The notes beneath the pieces were generated by a model that was not told the origin of the DNA, made no database searches, and worked only from the letters and a program-made list of their open reading frames with translations. A stretch of DNA of 64,000 bases from Nocardiopsis dassonvillei_B (GTDB taxonomy: Bacteria > Actinomycetota > Actinomycetes > Streptosporangiales > Streptosporangiaceae). Of this stretch, positions 33,499-43,247 are shown in pieces. The stretch is taken from contig NZ_OZ186815.1 in the NCBI RefSeq assembly GCF_964273065.1, positions 4,278,001-4,342,000 of the forward strand. The letters run 5' to 3'. The translations under genes and the position numbers were made by a program. Position 1 is the first letter of the stretch. The number at the start of each line of letters is the position of its first letter.

Positions 33499-33540
33499 TT
33501 GAATATGGCTCGGGGGTGGGGCACACTCGAGCCTGTTCAA
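33499..33540 (+). promoter_or_regulatory. Inverted repeat upstream of the ABC exporter, probable PadR operator
   Basis: TTGAA-TAT-GGCTCG (33499-33512) is mirrored by CGAGCC-TG-TTCAA (33528-33540), 11 paired bases per arm around a 15-bp centre. AACTTGAATA and AACTTTGAATA are also direct repeats. The AAGGAG ribosome site of the ATPase gene begins 8 bp after the right arm. Confidence 0.55.
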
Positions 33541-33560
33541 CTTTGAATAAGGAGTCGCGG

Positions 33561-34526
33561 ATGATCCGTACACGGGATCTCACCAAGCACTTCCGCGCGG
33601 GCAAGGAGACCGTCGAGGCGGTCCGGGGCGTCGACATCGACGTCGCCGAGGGCGAACTGGTCGCCCTGCTCGGGCCCAACGGCGCGGGCAAGTCCACCAC
33701 CCTGCGGATGCTCACCACCCTGCTCGAACCCACCTCCGGCACCGCCGTGGTCGCCGGGCGCGACGTGTGCTCCGAACCGGCCGAGGTGCGCCGCCGCATC
33801 GGGTTCGTCGGCCAGGGGCACGGCGCGGGCGAGGACCAGCGCGCCGGGGAGGAGCTGTACACCCAGGGCCTGCTCTACGGGCTGGACCGGGCCACGGCCC
33901 GGCGGCGGACCGCCGAGCTGCTCGACATGCTCGAGCTGTCGGGGGCCGCCGACCGCGAGGCCACCAGGCTCTCCGGCGGGCAGCGGCGCCGCCTGGACAT
34001 CGCCATGGGGCTCATCCACCGGCCGCCGCTGCTCTTCCTCGACGAGCCCTCCACCGGCCTGGACCCGCACAGCCGGGCCAACCTGTGGGAGCACATCGCC
34101 CGCCTGCGCGAGAGCACCGGCACCACCATCGTCCTCACCACCCACTACCTCGACGAGGCCGACGACGCCGCCGAGCGGGTCCTGGTCATCGACCACGGAC
34201 GGGTCATCGCCGACGGCACCGCCGACGAGCTCAAGGGCGGGGTCTCCGGCGACCTCGTCACCTTCGCCGTCGCCGACGAGGAGACCGCGGCCACCGGGGC
34301 GGCGATCGCCGGGAAGCTGCCCACCGCCACCGAGGTCGAGGTCGTCCCCGGCCGCGAGGCCGGGGTACGGCTGCGGGTCGAGCGCGGCGACGCGGCCCTG
34401 CCCGAGCTGCTGCGCTCCCTGGACGCCGCCGGGGTCGCCCTGACCACGGTGCGGGTGCAGCGCCCCACCCTCGACGACGTCTTCCTGACCCTCACCGGCC
34501 GCAGCCTGCGGGAGGAGAACCCGTGA
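33561..34526 (+). CDS. ABC transporter ATP-binding protein, DrrA type (321 aa)
   Basis: Walker A GPNGAGKSTT, Q-loop region FVGQGHGAGEDQ, signature LSGGQRRRLDIAMGL, Walker B LLFLDEPSTGLD, H-loop TTHYLDEAD, and the C-terminal VRVQRPTLDDVFLTLTG typical of daunorubicin-resistance ATPases. AAGGAG at 33549-33554 selects the ATG at 33561. Stop overlaps the permease start (GTGA). It drives efflux together with the next gene; PadR probably represses both. Confidence 0.93.
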   Translation: MIRTRDLTKHFRAGKETVEAVRGVDIDVAEGELVALLGPNGAGKSTTLRMLTTLLEPTSGTAVVAGRDVCSEPAEVRRRIGFVGQGHGAGEDQRAGEELYTQGLLYGLDRATARRRTAELLDMLELSGAADREATRLSGGQRRRLDIAMGLIHRPPLLFLDEPSTGLDPHSRANLWEHIARLRESTGTTIVLTTHYLDEADDAAERVLVIDHGRVIADGTADELKGGVSGDLVTFAVADEETAATGAAIAGKLPTATEVEVVPGREAGVRLRVERGDAALPELLRSLDAAGVALTTVRVQRPTLDDVFLTLTGRSLREENP

Positions 34527-35311
34527 CCACGGAGACCACGACCACCGGGACCGCGAGGCGGTCCTCCCTGTTCCGGGACACCCGGATCATTTTCGTCCGA
34601 CAGTTCCGCCCGCTGCTGCACCGCCCGGTGTTCCTGTTGTTCGGCATGCTCCAGCCGGTCCTGTACCTGGTGCTGTTCGCGCCGCTGCTCACCGGCCTGG
34701 CCGGTGAGCAGGGACAGAACCCCTGGCAGTGGTTCGTGCCGGGGCTGCTGGTCATGCTCGCCCTGTTCACCGCCGGGTTCGCCGGGTTCGGGCTGCTGCC
34801 GGAGATCGCCTCCGGCGCGCACGAGCGGCTGATGGCCGCCCCGGTCGGCCGGGTGGCCCTTCTGCTGGGCCGGGTGCTGCGCGACGTGGCCGTCATGGCC
34901 GCGCAGATGGTGCTCATCGTCGTGCTGGTCGTGCCGTTCGGGTTCCGCGCCCCGCTGCCCGGGTTCGCCGTGGGCCTGCTGCTGCTCGTCGTGCTGGGGA
35001 CCGGCCTGTCGGCGCTGTCGTACCTGGTGGCCCTCAAGGTGCGGCAGACCTACGTGTTCGCGCCCATCGTGCAGACCGCGGTGATGCCGCTGATGCTGCT
35101 GTCGGGCGTGCTGCTGCCGATGGAGCTGGCGCCGGACTGGCTCTACGCGCTGTCCCGCGCCAATCCCGTCGCGTACGTGGTGGACGCCGAGCGGGCGCTG
35201 TTCGCCGGAGAGTGGAACGCGGCCGTGGGCGTCGGCTGGGCGGTGGCCCTGGCGACCACCCTGCTGGTCCTGGGCCTGGGGTCCCGGGCGATGCGCAGGA
35301 TCTCCGCCTGA
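34523..35311 (+). CDS. ABC-2 type transporter permease, DrrB type (262 aa)
   Basis: GTG at 34523 overlaps the ATPase stop by 4 bp. Six membrane segments, with the DrrB-type start RIIFVRQFRPLLHRPVFLLF, the ABC-2 motif ERLMAAPVGRVALLLGRVLRD, and MLLSGVLLPMELAPDWLYAL. Forms the membrane part of the exporter with the upstream ATPase. Substrate unknown; hydrophobic antibiotics or lipids are typical. Confidence 0.92.
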   Translation: MTTETTTTGTARRSSLFRDTRIIFVRQFRPLLHRPVFLLFGMLQPVLYLVLFAPLLTGLAGEQGQNPWQWFVPGLLVMLALFTAGFAGFGLLPEIASGAHERLMAAPVGRVALLLGRVLRDVAVMAAQMVLIVVLVVPFGFRAPLPGFAVGLLLLVVLGTGLSALSYLVALKVRQTYVFAPIVQTAVMPLMLLSGVLLPMELAPDWLYALSRANPVAYVVDAERALFAGEWNAAVGVGWAVALATTLLVLGLGSRAMRRISA

Positions 35312-35402
35312 CCTCGTCCGCCGCCAGCGAAAAAGGCTGTCACATGGGAGGTTTGTGCAGGTGAACGCGTATTGAAGAGGTGGTGGAATCGTGACCGCAT
35401 CG

Positions 35403-35429
35403 TTTGCACTCTCCTGGGTCGAGTGCTAA
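35403..35429 (+). promoter_or_regulatory. CIRCE element 1
   Basis: TTTGCACTC-N9-GAGTGCTAA, one base from the HrcA consensus TTAGCACTC-N9-GAGTGCTAA. Confidence 0.9.
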
Positions 35430-35441
35430 AAAGGGATCTGG

Positions 35442-35468
35442 TTAGCACTCGCCCAGGCTGAGTGCTAA
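35442..35468 (+). promoter_or_regulatory. CIRCE element 2
   Basis: TTAGCACTC-N9-GAGTGCTAA, a perfect HrcA operator, 39 bp downstream of the first centre to centre. The two operators imply tight HrcA repression released by heat. Confidence 0.95.
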
Positions 35469-35593
35469 CCGGATCGAGGCTGCGAGACCGCGGCCGCCGG
35501 CAACAGGGTCGCCGGTGGGCCCGCGGTCGTCCGTCGCGGGCGCACGCCTCGTCCCATCGCGTATCAGCCCGGTCACGGGAGGACAAGAACTCA

Positions 35594-37222
<1,629 letters not shown>

Positions 37223-37267
37223 TCCACGGCGCCGGAGGTCCGGATACGCGACCTCAGCCCGCGACGA

Positions 37268-37293
37268 CCGGGCGGCCCCTCGGGGCCGCCCGG
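37268..37293 (+). terminator. groEL2 terminator hairpin
   Basis: CCGGGCGGCCCC (37268-37279) and GGGGCCGCCCGG (37282-37293) form a 12-bp stem. The following 245 bp to the ABC gene hold no gene that I can support. Confidence 0.75.
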
Positions 37294-37538
37294 TTCCGCA
37301 TTTCCGGGGGCCGCCGCGGGGGGCCGGACCGCACCGGTCCCTGGTCCCAGCCGGTGAGCGAGCGCTCCACCGCGGTCCGCACCGCCTCGAAGAGCCGCTC
37401 GGGCGGGCTGTCCTCGAGCAGGTACAGGGGCGGCCCGCGGGCGGCCAGGCGGAGAACGCCGCCGGCGACGGGCCCACCATCGCGGACCGGCCGGACGTCC
37501 CGCGGGGGCGGCCCGGCCGCCGCCGTTCCGGTGCGGGG

Positions 37539-39311
37539 TCAGGAGTCGCCGTGCCAGGCGTGCCAGAGGGCGGCGTAGGAGCCCCCGGCGGCGAGCAGCT
37601 CGTCGTGGGAGCCCAGCTCGGAGATGCGGCCGTCCTCGACGACCGCGACGCGGTCGGCGTCGTGGGCGGTGTGCAGGCGGTGGGCGATCGCCACCACCGT
37701 GCGGCCCGCGAGGACGCCCGCCAGGGAGCGCTCCAGGTGGCGGGCCGAGCCCGGGTCCATCAGCGAGGTCGCCTCGTCCAGCACCAGCACCTCCGGGTCG
37801 GCGAGCACCACCCGGGCCAGTGCCAGCTGCTGCACGTGGGCCGGGTCCAGGGTGAGGTGGCCCGAGCCGACCCTCGTGTCCAGGCCCTCGGGCAGGGCGC
37901 GCACCCAGTCGTCGGCGTCCACCGCGGCCAGCGCCCGCCACAGGGTGTCGCGGTCCTCCTCCTCGCGGTCCAGGGCCAGTGCCAGGTTCTCGGCGACCGT
38001 CCCGCGGAACACGTGGCTCTCCTGGCTGAGCAGGATCGCCTTCTCCCGGCGGGCCCGCGGGGCGAGCCCCGTCAGGTCGGCGCCGCCCACCCGGACGGTC
38101 CCGGACGTGGGCGTGTGGACGCCCGCGATGAGCTTGCCGAGCGTGGACTTGCCGGCCCCGCTGGGCCCCACCACGGCCAGCCGCTCGCCCGGCGCCAGGG
38201 ACAGGTCCACGCCGTGCAGGACCTCGGTGCCGGTGTAGCCGAAGCGCAGCCCGGAGATCTCGACGGCACCCGGCGTCCCCGGGCCGACCGGGGCGTCGCC
38301 GGTGTCGGGGGCCTCGTCGGCGAGTTCCACGCCCACGAGGCGGCGCAGGCTGGTGAAGCCCATCATCAGGCTGTCGACCTGGTCGATGAGCTGGTCGACC
38401 GGCCGCACGATCTGCACGGTGAGGAACACCGCCGTGGCGATCTGCCCCACCGTCAGCGCGCCCTGGGAGTGCAGGTACGCCGCGACCAGGAAGGTCACCG
38501 CGGTGGGCAGCACGTAGGAGAACTCCAGCGTCGGGTACCAGACGGTGCGCAGCCACAGCGTGTACCGCTCGGCCAGGTAGGAGCCGCGGACCCGCCGGTC
38601 GGTGTGCGCCCGCTGCCGGTCCTGGCGGCCCAGCGCCTCCAGGGTGTGCGCCCCCTCGACGGTGTCGGTCACGCCCTGGGTGAGCTCGGAGTAGGCGTCC
38701 AGCTCCCGCAGGTACCCCGCCGGGGCGCGGCGGGCGTACCAGCGGGTGGACGAGGACACGATCGCCGCCGACGGCAGCCAGGCGAGCAGGAGCACCGGGT
38801 GCAGGACGGCCAGCGCGCCGAAGATGACCACCACGGTCACCCCGCTCACCACCATCACCGGGATGGAGTGGCGCACGGTGTGCCCGAGGTGGGCGACGTC
38901 GCGTCCGGTGCGGGCCATGAGGTCGCCGCTGCCCGCGCGCTCCACGGTGCCCAGCGGCAGGCGCAGGACCGCGCGGACGAAGCCCTCGCGCAGCTCGGCC
39001 AGGACCGCCTCGCCGAACCGGATGGACAGCGCCACGGACACCAGGGTCAGGACGGCGTGGCAGAGCAGGGCGCCGACGATGAGGAGCGCCATGGCGTCGA
39101 TCCGCTCCGGGGCGGCGGAGGCCCGCACTGCGTCGATGATGCGGCCCAGCATCCACGGCGGTGCCAGAGCGGCCAGCGCGGCCAGGCCGTACAGGCCGAT
39201 CACCCAGGCCAGGGTGCCGCCGTGCCGCCGGCCCAGGGTGCGCAGCCGTGCCCACACCATCGGGGGCGGGGCGACCGGGAGCAGGCCCCGGTGTTCGTCG
39301 GTGGCGGTCAC
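37539..39311 (-). CDS. ABC exporter half-transporter with degenerate signature (590 aa)
   Basis: TM domain of six segments (residues about 30-310) then an ATPase domain. Walker A GPSGAGKST, Walker B VLVLDEATS and the IAHRL H-loop are intact, but the signature LSGGQ is replaced by LDPAH in LTLDPAHVQQLALAR. It overlaps the stop of the upstream half-transporter by 4 bp (39308-39311), so the two are coupled and form a heterodimer. Its Walker A would pair with the intact signature of the partner to give the only working ATP site. Substrate unknown. I see no adjacent peptide or NRPS genes. Confidence 0.9.
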   Translation of the reverse strand: MTATDEHRGLLPVAPPPMVWARLRTLGRRHGGTLAWVIGLYGLAALAALAPPWMLGRIIDAVRASAAPERIDAMALLIVGALLCHAVLTLVSVALSIRFGEAVLAELREGFVRAVLRLPLGTVERAGSGDLMARTGRDVAHLGHTVRHSIPVMVVSGVTVVVIFGALAVLHPVLLLAWLPSAAIVSSSTRWYARRAPAGYLRELDAYSELTQGVTDTVEGAHTLEALGRQDRQRAHTDRRVRGSYLAERYTLWLRTVWYPTLEFSYVLPTAVTFLVAAYLHSQGALTVGQIATAVFLTVQIVRPVDQLIDQVDSLMMGFTSLRRLVGVELADEAPDTGDAPVGPGTPGAVEISGLRFGYTGTEVLHGVDLSLAPGERLAVVGPSGAGKSTLGKLIAGVHTPTSGTVRVGGADLTGLAPRARREKAILLSQESHVFRGTVAENLALALDREEEDRDTLWRALAAVDADDWVRALPEGLDTRVGSGHLTLDPAHVQQLALARVVLADPEVLVLDEATSLMDPGSARHLERSLAGVLAGRTVVAIAHRLHTAHDADRVAVVEDGRISELGSHDELLAAGGSYAALWHAWHGDS

Positions 39312-41026
39312 GGCTGTTCCTCCAGCACGGTGCGCAGAACGGTGGCGGCGTAGTCGGGTTCGGTCGCCAGCAGGTCGTGGTGGGCGCCCTCGGCGGCGAC
39401 CCTGCCGTCACGGACGAACCGCACGTGGTCGGTACGGTCCAGCAGCAGCGGGCTGGTGGTGACCAGCACGGTGGTGCGCCCCGAGCGCTCGGCCGCCAGC
39501 CGGGCGCCGATGGCCGCCTCGGAGTGGGCGTCCACGGCGGAGGCCGGCTCCACCAGCACCAGGACGTCGGGCTCGTGCGCCAGCGCCCGGGCCAGCCGCA
39601 GCCGCTGCTGCTGGCCGCCGGAGTACTCGCGGCCGCGCTCGGTGAGCAGCGCGTCCCACCCCGCCGGGGACTGGCGGACCACGTCCTCGGCGGCGGCGAC
39701 GCGCACCACCTCGGCCAGCCGCTCCTCGGACAGGCCGCCGTCGGGCGACAGCTCCTCCCGCAGCGGGCCGGAGAACAGGTGGGCGTCGTTGGCGGCGACC
39801 AGGACGCGGCGGCGCACGTCGCGCAGCGGCAGGTCGGACAGCGGGACCGAGCGCCCGGTGGCCTCCTCGACCAGGTGCCCGCCCTCGGCGTAGCGGCCCA
39901 GCCGGGCGGAGATCGCGGTGGCGTCCGCCGGGTCGGCGCACACCACACCGGTGAGCAGGCCCGCCGGAACGTGCAGGCCGCTCTCCGGGTCGTGCAGGCC
40001 GCAGGGCCCGGTCGGCGGGTCGGCGGGCACCTGCGGGTCGGGGTGGTCGTGGGTCAGGGCCAGCACCCGGACGACCCGCCCGGCGGAGACCCGCGCGGAG
40101 ATGTACAGGGACACCGCCTGCATCATGCGGCGCACGTCCACGGCCAGGTTGGTCGTGAACCCGTAGAACGCCACGAGCTGCCCGACGGTGATCTCCCCGG
40201 TCAGCGCCAGCCGGGCGCCGTACCAGACGATGCCGACCAGCAGCAGTCCCGGGTACAGCTCGCGCAGCGCCTGGAGGGCGGCGTCCATCCAGCCCACCCG
40301 CACCCCGGCGGCCCGCACCTCCTGGGATTCGCGCCGGTAGCGCTCGCCCACGGTGTTCTCGCCGCCGACGCCGCGCAGCACGCGCAGCCCCGCCACCAGG
40401 TCGGAGGCCCGGGTGGTCAGTTCGGCCTTGCGGGTGCGCTGGTGCTCCTGGCGCCGGGCCAGGGGCCGCAGCACCGGTGCGATGCCGAGCATGATCAGGG
40501 GGACCGCGACGAGCACGATCAGTCCGAAGAGCACGTGCGAGGTGAGCATGAGGACGGCGACGGCGGCCATGGAGACCAGCGATCCCATGATCATGGAGGA
40601 GCGCTCGTAGAAGTCGCCGATCCGGTCGATGTCCTCGGTGCCCACCGCGACGACCTCGCCGGAGGGCAGTCTCCGGGTGAGGGTGGGGCCCAGGTCGGAG
40701 GACCGGGAGCAGACGAGCTGCATGGTGCGGTAGCCGGAGGCGTACCAGTTGAAGCACTCGGCCCGGTGCGCCAGCGGGATGAACACGGTGAGGGCCGCGG
40801 TGATCGCGGCCAGGACGCCGAACCACGTCAGGACGGCGCGGGTGTCCAGGGCGGAGTCCACCGCGGCGCCCAGGGCGGCCGACAGCAGGACGGTCCCGGC
40901 GGTGTACCCGCTCGCGAGGGTCCCCGCCCACAGCAGCGACCGCCACTCCTTGCGCGCCATCCAGAGCAGATAACGGTCGGCGGAGCGGTGGTCGGGATCG
41001 CCCGGAGGCTGGGGAAGGTCGCGCAC
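39308..41026 (-). CDS. ABC exporter half-transporter lacking Walker A (572 aa)
   Basis: Six TM segments followed by a nucleotide-binding domain in which Walker A has vanished (GLLTGVVCADPADA in place of GxxGxGKS/T). The Walker B Asp is Val (VLVLVEPASAVD) and the H-loop His is gone (VLVTTSPLL). The signature YSGGQQQRLRLARAL is perfect. It therefore contributes only the signature half of an ATP site completed by the 590-aa partner. GTG start at 41026 without a ribosome site, possibly leaderless. First gene of the pair. Confidence 0.9.
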   Translation of the reverse strand: MRDLPQPPGDPDHRSADRYLLWMARKEWRSLLWAGTLASGYTAGTVLLSAALGAAVDSALDTRAVLTWFGVLAAITAALTVFIPLAHRAECFNWYASGYRTMQLVCSRSSDLGPTLTRRLPSGEVVAVGTEDIDRIGDFYERSSMIMGSLVSMAAVAVLMLTSHVLFGLIVLVAVPLIMLGIAPVLRPLARRQEHQRTRKAELTTRASDLVAGLRVLRGVGGENTVGERYRRESQEVRAAGVRVGWMDAALQALRELYPGLLLVGIVWYGARLALTGEITVGQLVAFYGFTTNLAVDVRRMMQAVSLYISARVSAGRVVRVLALTHDHPDPQVPADPPTGPCGLHDPESGLHVPAGLLTGVVCADPADATAISARLGRYAEGGHLVEEATGRSVPLSDLPLRDVRRRVLVAANDAHLFSGPLREELSPDGGLSEERLAEVVRVAAAEDVVRQSPAGWDALLTERGREYSGGQQQRLRLARALAHEPDVLVLVEPASAVDAHSEAAIGARLAAERSGRTTVLVTTSPLLLDRTDHVRFVRDGRVAAEGAHHDLLATEPDYAATVLRTVLEEQP

Positions 41027-41089
41027 ACACGGACTGTAATCTCCGGCCCGTGGCCGGGGCCACCCATTTTCGGAAGGCGAAGGCCCTGC

Positions 41090-41509
41090 TCAGAGGACCT
41101 CTCCGGCGGCGTGCAGGGCTTCGATCAGGCGCTGGGTGGCGGGCGCGCAGCGGTCCCGGTCGGCGTGGCCGACCCAGGCGATCTCGGACACCTCGGCGCT
41201 GGGGCGCGGCTCGCCCTCGTGGTCGGCGGAGTAGCAGGCCATCCGCACCCGGGTGCCGGGCGCCTGGTCGTGGGCGACCTCGTCGACGACGGTGACGAGG
41301 CGGAAGGTGCCGGGGACGAGGGTGACGCCGACCTCCTCGAGGGCCTCGCGGGCCACGGCCCGCTCGTCGGTCTCCCCGGGCTCGCGCTTGCCGCCGGGGG
41401 AGTAGAGGACGTCGCGCCCGCGGGAGCGGACGCACAGGACCCTGCCGTCGCGGACGTGCACCCAGGCCAGGGCGTCGATGACGGCGGGCGGTGTGGTGGA
41501 GGCGGACAT
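41090..41509 (-). CDS. NUDIX hydrolase (139 aa)
   Basis: Canonical NUDIX box GGKREPGETDERAVAREA continuing LEEVGV (residues about 37-60), matching Gx5Ex7REUxEExGU. AWVHVRDGRVLCVRSRGRD is the usual N-terminal strand pair. Hydrolyses a nucleoside diphosphate derivative; substrate unknown. TACCCT lies 7 nt ahead of the ATG with no ribosome site, indicating a leaderless transcript. 63 bp beyond the ABC half-transporter start, same strand, so it may precede that operon. Confidence 0.9.
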   Translation of the reverse strand: MSASTTPPAVIDALAWVHVRDGRVLCVRSRGRDVLYSPGGKREPGETDERAVAREALEEVGVTLVPGTFRLVTVVDEVAHDQAPGTRVRMACYSADHEGEPRPSAEVSEIAWVGHADRDRCAPATQRLIEALHAAGEVL

Positions 41510-41646
41510 GGTCTCCAGGGTAGGGGGCGCGGCGGCGCGGGCCCGCCCCGCCGGGGCCGGGACCGCGGCCCGATGTAACCGTTCGGAAACGCCGCGGCAG
41601 CACCCCTGGGCGGACACGGTGTGTGCGGGTTAGGTTACGTCCGGAC

Positions 41647-41660
41647 TGGGAGCGCTTCCA
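41647..41660 (+). promoter_or_regulatory. CebR/CelR-type cellulose operator
   Basis: TGGGAGCGCTTCCA differs by one base from TGGGAGCGCTCCCA, the operator of LacI-family CebR/CelR repressors released by cellobiose. It ends 43 bp before the cellulase ATG. Confidence 0.85.
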
Positions 41661-41703
41661 GGTGGTGGGGACCAACCGAGAACGAACCGTCCGAGGAACA
41701 CAC

Positions 41704-43041
41704 ATGTCCCGCACATCCCGTTTGCGCGCGGCGCTGGGCGCCGCGGCCGGATCGGTCGCGATCCTGGCCGCCGCCGTCGGCCTCGCCACGGCTCCGGCCG
41801 CCGCCGACACCGGTTTCTACGTCAACCCCGACACCTCCGCCGCCCGCTGGGCGGCCGACAACCCCTCCGACCCCAGGGCCGCCCTCATCGAGGAGCGCAT
41901 CGCCTCGGTCGCCCAGGGCAGCTGGTTCACCCGGCACAACCCCGCGACCGTCCGCGGCGAGGTGGACGCGCTGGTCGGTGCCGCCGACGCCGCCGGGCAG
42001 GTGCCCATCATGGTCGTCTACAACATCCCGGGCCGCGACTGCGGCAACCACAGCGGTGGCGGGGCGCCCTCCCACGAGGCGTACCGCCAGTGGGTGGACG
42101 AGGTCGCCGCCGGACTCGACGGCCGGCCCGCCTACATCATCGTCGAGCCGGACGCCCTGCCGCTGGTCAGCGGATGCAGCGAGCCGCAGGAGCGGCAGGC
42201 GCTGCTGGACTCCATGGCCTACGCGGGCAAGGCGCTCAAGGCCGGCTCCTCCCAGGCGCGCGTCTACTTCGACATCGGCCACTCGGCCTGGCTCAGCCCG
42301 TCCCGGGCCGCCGAGCTGCTCAACGGGGCCGACATCGCGAACAGCGCGGACGGCGTCTCCACCAACACCTCCAACTACCGGTACACCGCCGACGAGGCCG
42401 CCTTCGCCGAGGCCGTCATCGCCGCCACCGGGGTCCCCGGCCTGGGAGCGGTGATCGACACCAGCCGCAACGGCAACGGGCCCGCCCCCGACGGCGAGTG
42501 GTGCGACCCGCGGGGCCGTGCGCTGGGCACCCCCAGCACCACGAACACCGGGAACCCCGTCATCGACGCCTACCTGTGGGTCAAGCTCCCCGGGGAGGCC
42601 GACGGCTGCGCCGGGCCCGCCGGGTCGTTCGTCCCCGACCTCGCCTACGAGATGGCGGTCAACGCCCCCGGCCTCCCCTCGGAGGAGCCCACCGAGGGAC
42701 CCACCGAGGAGCCTTCGGGCGAGCCCTCCGAGCCGCCCGCCGAGGGCGGGTGCACCGCGGACTACCGCATCGACAACGACTGGGGCAGCGGCTTCCAGGC
42801 GACCGTCACCGTCACCGCCCACGCCCCGCTGAACGGCTGGCGGGTCGAGTGGGAGTTCACCGACGGCCAGACCGTCACCCAGGCGTGGAACGCCCGGGTG
42901 ACCTCCTCCGGGGGGGCGGTCACCGCGCTGAACCCGGAGTGGGGCGGCGCCCTCGCGCAGGGCGCCACCGCCGAGTTCGGGTTCACCGGATCCCGCACGG
43001 GCGCCAACACGGTGCCCGAGGCGGTCTGCTCGGCGGCCTGA
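41704..43041 (+). CDS. Secreted GH6 endoglucanase with C-terminal CBM2 (445 aa)
   Basis: Sec signal (AALGAAAGSVAILAAAVGLA ending APAAA), GH6 catalytic domain (residues about 35-320; TGFYVNP, VVYNIPGRDCGNHSGGGAPS with the catalytic-region Asp, YIIVEPDALP, AYAGKALKAGSS, DTSRNGNGP, WCDPRGRALG, WVKLPGEADGCAG), a Glu/Pro/Thr linker and a CBM2 (about 350-445; CTADYRIDNDWGSGFQ, NGWRVEWEF). Cuts beta-1,4-glucan outside the cell. It resembles Thermobifida Cel6A closely. Single copy with its own CebR-type operator; GAGGAA ribosome site. Confidence 0.95.
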   Translation: MSRTSRLRAALGAAAGSVAILAAAVGLATAPAAADTGFYVNPDTSAARWAADNPSDPRAALIEERIASVAQGSWFTRHNPATVRGEVDALVGAADAAGQVPIMVVYNIPGRDCGNHSGGGAPSHEAYRQWVDEVAAGLDGRPAYIIVEPDALPLVSGCSEPQERQALLDSMAYAGKALKAGSSQARVYFDIGHSAWLSPSRAAELLNGADIANSADGVSTNTSNYRYTADEAAFAEAVIAATGVPGLGAVIDTSRNGNGPAPDGEWCDPRGRALGTPSTTNTGNPVIDAYLWVKLPGEADGCAGPAGSFVPDLAYEMAVNAPGLPSEEPTEGPTEEPSGEPSEPPAEGGCTADYRIDNDWGSGFQATVTVTAHAPLNGWRVEWEFTDGQTVTQAWNARVTSSGGAVTALNPEWGGALAQGATAEFGFTGSRTGANTVPEAVCSAA

Positions 43042-43247
43042 CCCGCGGACCGGGCGGGAACCCCCTGCCGCCCGGCCCGCGCGGGGCCCCGCGACACGTG
43101 TGACCCGTGCGTCCCCAGGGGCGCACGGGTCCGCGCGAAGTCCGCTACCGGCCGCCGGAAACGCCCGCGGGACCCGCCGGGACGCACTACGATCACCCTG
43201 TGTCAGCGACTGCGGGGCCGACCGCCGGCCCCCGGAAGGGTGACGAC

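Noticed and set aside
37295..37480. Minus-strand frame with YLLEDSPPERLFEAVRTAVE
   Set aside because: Looks somewhat coding but has no start codon, ribosome site or family match; at most a gene relic.
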